NCBI GenBank assembly: GCA_035041965.1
Contig: JAPYMA010001431.1
Location: 109,604-173,603, forward strand
DNA from: Anisakis pegreffii
Taxonomy: Eukaryota; Nematoda; Chromadorea; Rhabditida; Anisakidae
Direction: 5' to 3'
Length of the DNA: 64,000 bases
Shown here: piece after piece, positions 30,338-42,200 of the stretch
Layout of the letters: the number at the start of each line of letters is the position of its first letter
How positions within the stretch are numbered: position 1 is the stretch's first letter
The notes under the pieces: generated by a model
The model's database searches: none
Told to the model about the DNA's origin: nothing
The model's input: the letters and a program-made list of their open reading frames with translations, nothing else
Translations under genes and position numbers: made by a program

Positions 30338-33300
30338 TTATCGGAACATATTCTTATACAACGACTTATCACCAGTCTCACGCTCGGCACGCAATCGTCT
30401 CAATCGACTCAATTCCACCTCGACCAAATTCGTATTCGTCGCATTTATACTCGTCAAACTCTTCAGGTCATCTTCTGCCTGCAAACACCAACCGAATACT
30501 GTTTTAATGTTGTTTTCCAATCGAATATTCCAATGCTTAACAACCGCAGATTCAGACATCTGGTTGGTTTAAAGTTTTAAGTTAAAGCCCGAGAGATGGG
30601 CTGTGTCAAGCGGGTGGCAATCGAAATTATTGAAGGAGGATGTGACCGGTCAGTCTGCCCAAAACCATTTTGTGCTTGGTGACAGTTTGCCTAACGGACA
30701 GTTTGCTAAAGGCCAAATTTGCCAATCAGGCGAAATATCCATCCGAAAACCGTAAGTTAGGCGCAAACTGTCCTTAGGCAAAATGTCTGTCTTTAGGCAC
30801 GCAGATTGACCGGGTACCTGGGGAGGGGGTGGACGGCTAATAAGCTAGCTGCTACCTTATCCAGATCCCAAACAGCCATTCGGGCTTTGGCCCGTCTGAA
30901 GAGCGCCTTCTCGTTGTTCGCGTCACGTTTCAACGCTTCACTGGCCGTCTCAATGGCCTCGTAGTAGTTGGCCAGATTCAGATAGCATTGCGATAGGTTC
31001 AGATAGAGCGCCACATTCTGAAAAGACGGCAACAACATAGTAATCAAGGCAACAAAACAATCAAAAAGTTTGCCAATCACACAAAACGAGAGCGATAGAC
31101 TTTCTTAACCTGCTGATCGAGTTCAAGCCATTCCGGATCGCCAGGTTTCTCGCGCAGTAGAAGCGTATCGATTCGACCTAATGCTTCACGGTACTTCAGC
31201 GACGCCTGCTCATATTCACCCTCAAATCGCACACATACATAATTATTCTCTCCGAAATGCGCCGTTTCAATAGCACCTTACCAATCACTATTACTACTTT
31301 CAATACTAACTGCTTTATCGCTGACCTGATCCATCAGCCAAGCCTCTATCTAGCAACGAACACGCACTGAGGCAAGCACCTCGGTACCTTGGCAAAAACT
31401 AATCCCTTTATATCCTCTGAAGACCACTCAAACAAACCTTTTTGAATAGGTCATTGCCGGTCTGTTTCAGCACCGTAACACTGGCCAGCTTCTCGTCAGG
31501 TTCCAGCTGCCAACTCTCCGCTTCATAGTCTTCAGGTTGCAGCACCTCGAGCAGATGGAATATGAAGCGTAACGATTGCGGTTTCTTCAACAACTCATCC
31601 AGAATCTCATAACCGGTCCTGAATTCTCACATATTCCATCGTCAAAAATATTACAATCGTATTCATTTGGCAATGTTCGTGCGAGATTTTTAGACCCGTC
31701 AATTCAGAAGATCTTGCGGAAATCGTAAGCCTAAGCCTAAGTCTGAGCTTAAGCCTAAACCTAAGCCTAAGCCTGAGCTTAAGCCTAAACCTAAGCCTAA
31801 AGCCTAAGCCTGAGCCTAAGCCAAAGCCTAAGGTCTAAGCCTAAGCCTAAGCTACGAGATGAACAAGCATCCCTAAAATCTTCTGAACGGGCACATCTTT
31901 AAATCTCGCACGCATACCAGACAAAATATCCGCTCGGCAAAATGTCTTTAGGCAGATTGACCTGACCGGTCACACATCAAAAATCTACCCACCCGAGTGG
32001 TCCCATTGCGGCACAATGATGATGGTGGTGTGCAGCATCGTCCTGGTGGCCGTCTCGTTCACTTTTGGAGATATCTCTCAACTTCTGCGATACCAACGGA
32101 TACGGATACAGCTCACTTTTCGAGATATCAAATTGACTTATCTAAAATGCCATAAATACAAAATTCTCTCCACACTTCTATCGTATTATCAGCTAACTTC
32201 CCGATGGGTACCCGAAATCTAAGCCTCATCGCTCTACTGCAGTAACCACAGTTTGGCTTCAATCGAACTGCGGTTATCTTCTCTATCAGCTTTCCGAGTC
32301 AGCAATAACAGTATCATTGCCGTCGTTATCTCGTATGTCCAATACTATTGTGATCACTGAACTCAATCAAGAGCTGATCACATTAGTGATCGGGTCGGAG
32401 CGAAATTTCGATCAACGGGAATCCGACCGATTGGGCATTTCGTCATTCGGACAGTCGGAATTCCGAACGACTTTCCGGAATCGACCGCCGGAATTGCCGG
32501 ATTTTCCGGGCCACTGCCCACCGGATCCCATCCATCACTAGATCACACCAGTCAGTATCTGATCTATTTGAACAGAACAATATTAAGATCACCTCATCGA
32601 TCAGCATCGTTTTGATACAACTCTCAAAAATTGGCAACTGAAATTTCTTGCCGAAGACAATCTCCAGCGGCTTCCCATAGCCATCTGGATACGCCTTTCG
32701 TGTGTCATCAATTGTTTCGTATGCATCTCTGAAATGCACTTTTCGTATTCTTTCAACTCGACAATTTAGTCAACTCCCCAAGTTTGAGGTGATCGGTTCA
32801 ATTACCCAAGCTTGAGGTGATCGGTTCGATTACCCAAGCTTGAGGTGATCGGTTCAATTACCCAAACTTGAGGTGATCGGTTCAATTACCCAAGCTTGAG
32901 GTGATCGGTTCAATTACCCAAGCTTGAGGTGATCGGTTCAATTACCCAAGCTTGAGGTTATCGGTTCAATTACCCAAGCTTGAGGTGATCGGCTCAATTA
33001 CCCTAGCTTGAGGTGATCGGCTCGATTACCCAAGCTTGAGGTGATCGGTTCAATTACCCAACTTCGGCTCATATCGTTCACAAAATATGCCTTTTGAAGA
33101 AGGAATTTGGAGTGCAGACGACCTACATATTACTATTATCACTGTATCATTGTAATAGCGTTAAGAATGTTAGTAATATAAATAAACAAGTGAATATATC
33201 TTCAAAACAATTCAAAATATACACCTCGACTGCGGGAAACCCTCCAGGTCCGGATCAATCCCTCCGATTGGTCTCAGCGCTTCGTAGTGGAAGATGGCCT

Positions 33301-33430
33301 TTGTACCGGTACGGAATTCAGGTAGTTGCCCGCCTCGTCCGGCATTTAGAATCTTTTTGTATGTTTTGAAGTGTGGTTTCGACGACGGTGACGATGACGA
33401 GGCGCATTGTGAAGATGCTCTTGGTTGCAT
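30338..33430 (-). CDS. AIP: AIP-type co-chaperone (aryl-hydrocarbon-receptor-interacting protein)
   Basis: Cytosolic co-chaperone family with an N-terminal FKBP-like domain and three TPRs that bind Hsp90. Seven exons with consistent phases: 33225-33430, 32593-32728, 31993-32141, 31438-31618, 31110-31220, 30856-31017, 30338-30478. They encode 361 aa against about 330 in mammals. FKBP-like part: [55 protein letters not shown]. Linker: a His-rich stretch (AAHHHHHC) where vertebrate AIP has a His/Cys-containing loop. TPR part: [74 protein letters not shown]. It ends in a C-terminal Arg-rich helix and TAA at 30338. The start is the ATG at 33430, with no upstream in-frame alternative examined. Introns contain a 28-bp minisatellite, a family F repeat, telomere-like hexamers and family A copies. 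C. elegans aipr-1 is the expected orthologue. Confidence 0.93.
30642..30818. mobile_element. Family A fold-back element, copy 7
   Basis: GTGACCGGTCAGTCTGCC at the left, GCAGATTGACCGGGTAC at the right. It fills the last AIP intron. Confidence 0.85.
31722..31855. repeat. Interstitial telomere-like GCCTAA array
   Basis: About 20 degenerate hexamers of the nematode telomere unit (GCCTAA on this strand, TTAGGC on the other), with variants TGAGCT and AAACCT. It lies in the third AIP intron. Confidence 0.85.
31919..31974. mobile_element. Family A fragment, copy 8
   Basis: Only a right end: GGCAAAATGTCTTTAGGCAG then ATTGACC and CCGGTCAC. It lies in the third AIP intron, next to the telomere-like array. 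Confidence 0.7.
32392..32530. repeat. Family F repeat, copy 1
   Basis: Shares GAGCGAAATTTC, GATTGGGC, TCGTCATTC, GACAGTCGGAATTCCG and CGACTTTCC with 54140-54305. It contains overlapping palindromes of the type CGGAATTCCG. Located in the second AIP intron. Confidence 0.7.
32777..33065. repeat. 28-bp minisatellite
   Basis: About ten tandem copies of a 28-bp unit (GAGGTGATCGGTTCAATTAC then CCAAGCTT), in AIP intron 1. The unit contains HindIII-type AAGCTT and GATC. Confidence 0.95.
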
Positions 33431-33468
33431 TCAATCGCGATCAGCAAATGTCCTTATAAAGGATCGAT

Positions 33469-33570
33469 TGATCAAGTGATTGATCGATTGATTAAGTGAT
33501 TGATCGATTGATTAACTGATTGATCGATTGATTAATTGATTGATCGATTGATTAATTGATTGATCGCCAA
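33469..33570. repeat. 20-bp minisatellite of GATT/GATC
   Basis: Five tandem units of TGATTGATCGATTGATTAAG, just upstream of the AIP start codon. Confidence 0.9.
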
Positions 33571-34805
33571 ATTGATCGGTTCACTTCAATATGAACACAA
33601 TTTTTCAAAGCGACGATTACGCATAATCTCATCGCACAATTCATTTTAATCTCGTCAAATCTGACAGAATATAAAATAAACTATTTTATATGCATAAGCT
33701 CTAAATTGATATTAGAGTGAAGCCGATAGAAGATAAGGCTTAACGTGTACACGCAAATTGCTTTTACTAGACAACAGCCTCATTCGGACAACGACGACAG
33801 CTGACGTTGATCCCCGTAGCGATGCCGATAAATCCAAATAAACAAAAAATTTGTGATCACTAAACAAATCCCCGAGCATCCACTTAATATCCTTGAAAAA
33901 CGACTAACGATAGTATGGAGTGAAAAAATTAACGGAATAATGAAATAAAGGCAAGGCACGAACACAGAACTGAACATGAACGAATGCATAACTTTAGGGA
34001 TACTAGTGGCGGATTAACAAATGCTAACGGATACGATTAAGGAAGCCAAGAGGATTAACGATATCCATCCTCGTTACTATGGATACCGAACTGAACTGAA
34101 TCGAAGCGACCGACCAATCGATCTGATCTGCTTAAATAGCAGATATCTGCCCTTATTCCGGCTGAATCATTCGAATTCAATGCGACCGACGATCCACATC
34201 CTTCCTCTTAATGCGATGATCACTAGAGCAATCGTAATTTCCGGCTCACACCAATTGATTATAACTTTGAATTTCGTATGATCGTGAATTCAATGGTCAG
34301 ACAAGGCTAATGGTCGTTATCCCCTCTGATTGTCAAACCGCCGTCACATTATCTCTTTTCCAGTGGTCAGGCAAGCCGTCATTGCCGCCTGAATCCATCG
34401 AATTCAATGCGACGATCCATATCCCTCCTCTGAATGCGATGATCAATCACTACACCAATTTCTTCACTGAATCACAACGGATCAACGTTTTACATTAGAC
34501 AAACCAATCACAAAATATTCAAATCAATCAATCAATCAATCACATTCACCAAATCAAATCAAAAAATAAGCGTTTTATAACGCCTGCATGATCGATCATC
34601 CGAATCCACCTTTCGAATTCGGCTCTCAGTGAGCATGTTCCGAGTGCAAAATGCAGCAAACACCCACTTCCTCAAAATTTCTTTCTGTTCTTCACAAAAC
34701 TTTAATTGTTCGAATCAAAACTTTAATTGACATCAACCTCCAATCAATGACATATAATTAGATAATAGATACAAGCCGGATCATAGCCTACTGGCTCAGG
34801 CTTAC

Positions 34806-35092
34806 AACTCGAATGATATTGGTACAGCACTCGGTTTCCGGCGCAAAACTTTCCTCCTCCGAATCGAACGGAATCGAACCCGAAGCCAACTACCAATTAC
34901 CGCTCGGGGCTCTACCTCTGAGCAGCTACCGCGGAGACCTACCGTTCAGTCTCTGCCGAGTGGTTGTGCTGTTAAGATCGCAATCAATCAATTCTTCAAT
35001 GCACCTAATGCAAGCAACTGATCTGATCTGATCAGCTGATTAAACGCTACAATCAGAGCGAACTGATCTGTAGGCGATCACGATAACATAAC
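34806..35092 (-). mobile_element. tRNA-derived SINE (family E copy 2)
   Basis: Full-length-like copy on the minus strand. Read from the other strand it has an A-box-like TAGCTGCTCAGAGGTAGAGC and a B-box GGTTCGATTCC, followed by GGAGGAGGAAAGTTTTGCGC. It continues into CACTCGGCAGAGACTG and a GATCTGATCTGATCAGC-rich tail. Confidence 0.85.
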
Positions 35093-35102
35093 CAATAATA
35101 TC

Positions 35103-35168
35103 AGATAAGTTGCGAGTTCGATTCGGAGGAAAGTTTTGCTCGGAACCGAGTGCTCTACCAACCAATAT
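35103..35168 (+). mobile_element. tRNA-derived SINE fragment (family E copy 3)
   Basis: Contains GAGTTCGATTCGGAGG and CCGAGTGCTCTACCAAC. The latter, read on the minus strand, is a canonical tRNA A-box region (GTTGGTAGAGCACTCGG). Confidence 0.7.
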
Positions 35169-35696
35169 GATCAATCAATCAAGAAAACTAAACGCTCCTC
35201 AACACGATGAAATGCATATCTACAATTGCACATACATTCAAATTAAGCAATATAATTCAATTCAATTCAAAATAAATGCGATTAATCCACTAAACACAAT
35301 TCACAATAAACATCTCTATAATAATTACAAAACGAGACCAAATCCACAGCTGCCACTAAAATCAGCCATCGTCAGAGATTAAGTATAATCCACGAGAATC
35401 AAACCTACTCAAATCCCTTCCCAACCACTATATCGTTTCATTTCTATCCACTGAATTTCTTCGAAACTAAACAAATTCACTAAAAAATTCACTAAACATT
35501 CTCATTAACATTATAAATATGATTACATTGACCAAATCATACGCATACTAAATACAATCCATTCAGATGAAATAACACCAAAAGCAATAAATACAAATGC
35601 ATCATCAGTATCTCTTTGGTATATGAAACTATTAAATCTAAATCAAAGCAGTCAAAATTAGTCGTGTTAAATACCGGACAATATTATCAATACACT

Positions 35697-36018
35697 ATGA
35701 CAATGACAATATTATCAATACATTATGACAATGACAATATTATCAATACATTATGACAATGACAATATTATCAATACACTATGACAATGACAATATTATC
35801 AATACATTATGACAATGACAATATTATCAATACGTTATGACAATGACAATATTATCAATACATTATGACAATGACAATATTATCAATGCATCATGACAAT
35901 GACAATATTATCAATACGTTATGACAATGACAATATTATCAATACATTATGACAATGACAATATTATCAATACACTATGACAATGACAATATTATCAATA
36001 CATTATGACAATGACAAT
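35697..36018. repeat. 28-bp minisatellite
   Basis: About 11 nearly identical copies of ATGACAATGACAATATTATC followed by AATACATT. It sits 250 bp downstream of the DNAJC16 stop codon. Confidence 0.95.
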
Positions 36019-36267
36019 AATCTGCTCAACCTACAAAACCGGCAGTAAATAACCTCAAATTAGAATTGTTATCATAAACGACTAGAGAATATCACTGCTT
36101 TTAGCTGATAATCATACAAAATTATCACTGTCATTATTCTTAAATCATTATAAAATTGCCAATATGATACGATTTTAACAAAAAATTTAAAAAATCCGAG
36201 AGAATAACACCGAAACAGCAGTCAAACTGAGCACACGACGAGTTGTTTAGGTAGTCGTCAGCAGCAC

Positions 36268-39200
36268 TTACTTGAGATTATCCGGCCATTCGGGGATATA
36301 GTATCTGCGGATTGATCCCTCGAACAGACGATCCAGCCAATTGGGTAGACCATTCAATACATCCTCTAGTTTCAGCTGATATCCCTTTCTCAGTGCTTGT
36401 ACCTGAAAACAATTACAAATTAATCATCAATTAAAAATAAAACCAACTGATTTACGTCTCAATGAAGGCAAAAACGTTCTGGTACATCAAGCTTTCCGGT
36501 TAACTTAGTCTAGACAATCCACATTCCGTTTAGGCTTCCCGATGAACCTGAGGTAAACTTCCCAACTAGCAGGGTAACCTCTCAACTAGCAAGGCAGGCA
36601 GGCTTCAGGGTAAAAGTTCCCATGTTCCCAGGTCAGGCACCTCAAAATCATGCATCCTCCAGCCATCCGCCAGCCACGAAATAACAACAACGCTCTCACT
36701 GACCTCCTCATGCGTGGCCTTCTCGGAATCCGAGTCGTCCGAGCTCGATTCACCGCCCTCACTATCGCCACCGTCATCCTCGTCATCGAATCCGATGAAG
36801 TTCTTACGTTTCGCAGCCGTATGCATCGGGTGGTACATGTTGAAGTATAATTTCCAGCCGCACAGCACCAACACTGTGCCGAGTGTTTTGCGTGGATTGA
36901 TACTCTTCAATCGTTCGTACATCGACGACGAAGAGCCGCTGCCGGTTCCTGAAGTTAACTTTCACTTACTATCGCTATTTCTTCGCAGACTTTATCAAAA
37001 TTCACAATCTACCAGTAGTAAAATTTCAAAAAACCGCCAGGTAATTTTCTGTTTTAGGTTGGTAAAATCAAAACCGCCCGGAACCACCCATCACTAGCTC
37101 AAACCAGAGAGCGCAGAAAAATCCAGCCAGCCGAATCAACTCGACGTCGCATATCGCGATAGATCTGCTAGAGATCCGGATAGAATTTTTCAATTTCCAC
37201 TACTTTTGCTGATAACCGGCGCCACCGTGCCTGTTATCACAGATACTCGTGTGCTCACAAACGCTCCACACACACATAAGTCAAAGCCAAATCGTTATCC
37301 ATATCACATCGCTAATCGTAAGTCTAATCTTAAGCACACTCCTGATTTCACTTCGAATTGCATTCATACAAAGCATCCGGCAAAGCACACGGTAATCTAA
37401 GCACATGCGCCTAGTGGCGCCCGTTATCAGCAGAAGTGCCTATTTCTCAGTTATACACATTAACACCTACCCTGCTGCTGCTTCACATCGGATGTCTGAT
37501 CCTCGTCCCATCAAGCACAGTCGTGGCCCGTTCCTCGTCCGCACTCTCTATCGGTATCGTATACTCCAACAGCTTTCTAAACCACTGCAGATTCTTCTCC
37601 ACCATCAAATAACCAAACGAGAACGTTTTATTACTGAAACAAATCAAATTTTTTAAAAATTATCCGATTACGACCAATTTTAACAACAAAACAAATTAAA
37701 TCCACTTTAAACATTTAAAAATTCCGTCGTCACAAACTGAAGTTAATAAATCTTCCAAATAAAGTTATCGTCTGCGCAATTCACACCACTTTCTATCAAG
37801 AATCATCAAATACACTGCAAACTTCTATGCCTAAACTTCCATATCTATCAGATCAATTACCAAATTATTACTGAATGATCCGAGTATCTGATCACTTCAA
37901 TCACTTGATCAACTTTTTTAACGGATCATTTGCATCAAAATTTTTCGAATGTTTTCTAGTTATTTCCTTTTCCGCTTGTACGATTTATATCATACAGATT
38001 ATCGACTAAAAAAAACCACCAAAGTCGCCATTTCGCATCAAATAAACGAAAACACAAAACAAAATGAAACAAACTTCCTGAATGGCCAAATGCATCTGGC
38101 GAATTGCGGTATGAGAGTGTCTTTGGATTGCTCATCGACGAGCACCACAATCGAACGACAACCCGGTTTCAGCAGCCGAATCATACCGAAATAGGTTTCA
38201 GCACGCAGTTCGTGCATCATCGGTATCATCTCGTGCATTATCCTGCAATGCATCAGATATATACGCCAAAAACACCGTAACTCAGCACAGTAACACAATA
38301 CAGTAACTCTCTCTACCGAAAATACCGTAACTTAGCACCCAATACAGTAACTCAGTACACAATACAGTAACACACTTTGTCCCGGCCATAATCAAATGAC
38401 TATTCACCAACCTTCTCTGCCTGGCCGATTCACTGGATCTCCCCGTCGACCGCCTTCGTTTGGGCACATTCGTTCGCGGATCCTCAGGATGCCACTGTTC
38501 GTCGGCACCGTCCTCGTTCATCTCGTCACCCATTCGCTTCTCCTTCAACCAAAATAACAGCTAATCCTCTTCTACAAACTCAAAACTTTAAAAACATTCG
38601 TTTTGGACACAGAGTTCAGTTCAAAAAATCAACAATTCAAATTCAAAAGCTCAAACTCAAATTAAGAGCACAAAACAACACCATTTAAGCGTTACTCTGA
38701 ATGAATACTGCATCGTTTCGGTGCAGAACTCACCGCTGGTAAACACCGATTTACTGATTTCTACCTAGATTACCTGGATTTTACCTGGGCTTCCTGGACT
38801 ACCTGGATTGGCCTGGCTCTCATCAAACTGACTAAATTTGTAACTAAACTTACTGACCACAATGCCGGCGCAATGTTTTTTCCGTTCACCGGTTTTAGCC
38901 AACCGGCTGGGCAGGTAATCAGGCCAACCGAACACGAACACAATCGAGTGATTAATTAGTAAATTAATTAGTAAATTGTACGAAATACGATACATACCTG
39001 TGCCGAGCTGCTGTATCGTGCTCGACGTTCACTCGACGTTACACTGCTTGTGGCGTAATTGAGCACGTACCCGATCAGTAGGATCACGGCAAACGTGCCC
39101 ACGGCACTCAACACGGGCAAGGTCTCCTCTTTGGTCAAGTGGAACCACGCCGTCTCACCCATTCGCATGGCGGCACGTGCGATTCGTGTGAATAGCGACG

Positions 39201-42200
39201 GTCGATACTCATCGATCTGCAGCGATCAATAACGATTGATCTTCGTTCAAATGTTTCGCGTTTAGATCAATGGTTCGGTTCTCACACAGGGTGAAATTAC
39301 CCATTTTGGGTAATTTGCAGGTGTCAATGGGCAATGGACAGGGATCAATGGGAAATCAATGAATACGAGACATTTAAAAAGACTAAGAATCCATCTAAAT
39401 CATTTCAGTTTGAAGTGAGCCTGTCATAGACAATAGCTTTTCATGCAATCATAATCGATTCTAATCTAGCAGAGTGCTTCTCATAAGGAGTGAAATTAAA
39501 CATTTTAAAAGAATGAGTTTACAGCGATGATCGAAGTGATCTCCTGATCAATCAGTGATCAAAATGATTGTCAAATCAATAATCAATAATCGAAGTTAGA
39601 ATTTCATGAAGACAGCAGCAGCAGATGATTCCCAACGCTATTATCGTTAGATACACGGAAATAAGGATGTCAAGGAAGGAAGAACATCATATCAGTGATA
39701 ACAGAAAGGCATTAACTCGTATTTTCTGATGAAATCAATAAAATTTGAGTTAAGATCACAATAACTGATCAAAGCCAAATCAAATCACACTAACCATGTT
39801 GACCAGTTTAGCTTGCTGATCGAGTTTAGCCTCTCCATGCATAATCCTCTCCAAATACTCCTTCAATCGGCTACTCCCTTCGCCAGCTGATTCCTTCGTA
39901 TCACCCCAAATACCACGAAGCCACACGAAACGTGCTTGATTGTATTCCAGACGCCATATCACCATTATATCACGTTTATTCGCCTTAACAAACTCATCAT
40001 TTTCATGTGCTCAACTCATCCCTCAACCTCATCCAACTAGCGATAGAACACGGCTGATTCTGCTAATCCTAGACTCTTCTACTAGATTCTCTCTGATCAC
40101 CCTACCCAAATCTTACAGCTATCCCTAGCCCCCCCCTCTTCAAAAAAAGAAACACCCCCATAAATACCCGTCCGTCCGTCCGTCTCCCATCAGCAACCCC
40201 GAGAAATCACCTGAGTTTGATGTTGATCACTGTCATCCGCGTTGAATTGTCTACCGTTCACGAACGGTACCATGAAATCCTTTTGTTTATCGATGAACAT
40301 ATAGGTGAATTGAATGCGTTGATGTGGTGATGCGGATATAGAGTTGGTATCGTATTTGGAGACGAAATCTCTGAGTTGATCGATATATTGCTGATCGGTG
40401 CTGGTGTCGAGTACGGTTAAGATCACACACAGTTTACGGGCACTCCTCGACGATACTGGGCACAGATCATCGAAATGCGCTTGAGAGCATAGCTGAAATT
40501 CATTTCAATTTCAGACTGAGGTGATCGATATTGAGGTGATCGCTGATCTTGCTGGATCAGTCGCGAAACTCGTAAACACATTCATTATTGTCGCATTTAT
40601 TTTTAAGAATCATTGGGCAATATGGGATGGTGAATAGCCCGAAATCTGAGTGATCACCAGATCAACCGATAATCGAAGTGATCGCCAAATCAGTCAATGA
40701 TCGAAATGATCGCCAAATCAGTCGATAAATGAAGTGATCGTCAAATCAATCAATAATCCAAGTTAGAATTTCGTGAAAACAGCGGGTGATTCTCATTGCT
40801 ATTACCGTTAGCTGAAGAATGCCAACGAAGGAAGAATGTGATATTAGTGATATTGGTGATAACAGAGAGGCATTGACTCGTAATGAGCTGCAGTTGCAGT
40901 CAGTTTGCTGATTAAATAAATAAATAATTAATTAATTAATTAATTAACGGATCTCGACTCTTCATCTACAATCCAAACAGATCAAAACAAAACGCCCAAA
41001 CCAACTCACCCTCGGCAGAACAAGATGTTTGTTGCTTTCGATCAACGCTCCCATTGATTCCACTGATAGCAGTTGACCATTGGTTACGGTCAGCCTCGCC
41101 ACCGGTCCTTTCTGCAACAATAAATATCCCGATATTATATTGCGACTGAGAAGATTTTTGAAATCCGATTATATTTTCTAAAGAATTTATCCGTTCACAG
41201 CAAACGACAACCATTCAAACGGTGCACACGAATAAATGTCGCAGACATTTAAAATTTTGAACAACTTCCACACCATCAAACCAAAATCAACTCCAAAAAA
41301 CCATCAGAACGAATCACTTTTTCACATTCCAACCAAACAAGCAATATGGGATGGAGAATAGCCCGAAATCTGAGTGATCACCAGATCAACCGATAATCTA
41401 AGTGATCGTCAAATCAATCGATAATCGAAGCGATCGCCAAATTAATCAATAATCATTCACATCATTAATAATCATCCAAATCATTCACATCCTCATTAGC
41501 AGCGCTAATCGAATACAGATTATAAACGCGCAGAAATATTAATGATATTGGTACACCAGCACTCGGTTTCCGACGCAAAACTTTCCTCCTCCGAATCGAA
41601 CGGAATCCAACCCGAAGCCAACTACCAATTACCGCTCGGGGCTCTACCTCTGAGCAGCTACCGCGGAGACCTACCGTTCAGTCTCTGCCGAGTGGTTGTG
41701 CTGTTAAGATCGCAATCAGTTCTTCAATGCACCTAATGCAAGCAACTGATCTGATCTGATCAGCTGATCAAACGCTACAATCAGATCAGCGAACTGATCT
41801 GCAGGCGATCACGATAACATAACCGATAATACCTAATCAGATAATAGATCTATTACCTAATTATCTGCACAGAAATATAAAATTTGAGAAAAAATCGGGG
41901 AAAATGAGAGAATTTCATAGAAACCCACGCGAAATCGATCACACCAACCTCGGGGAAATCATTAAAAATGAGAATATTCTCGCATTGGACGCAGTTGATC
42001 GCTAATGCCTTCCGCATTATAATCAATTCGTCGGCATTCCGCACGTCGTTCAAATTTATATACGCAAAACGAGCGAATTGTGCGTACTTCATTGCCGTTA
42101 ACACATAACGAATGCGCGGAACCTCTTTTGAACCCAATATCAGCACTGAGATCTGCAATTAATAAATATTATAGCAACAATAAGGCATGGAAATTGGCCT

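Larger units (their letters stand above)
33431..36267. other. Intergenic repeat region AIP / DNAJC16
   Basis: Between the AIP start and the DNAJC16 stop. It contains a 20-bp and a 28-bp minisatellite and two SINE copies. A near-duplicate pair (34145-34215 and 34370-34450, sharing GAATTCAATGCGACGATCCA-type sequence) is also present. No supportable gene was found. Confidence 0.6.

Noticed and set aside
34813..35031. 72-codon frame (also seen at 41542 and 58607)
   Set aside because: The same peptide recurs because it is read through copies of the tRNA-derived SINE.
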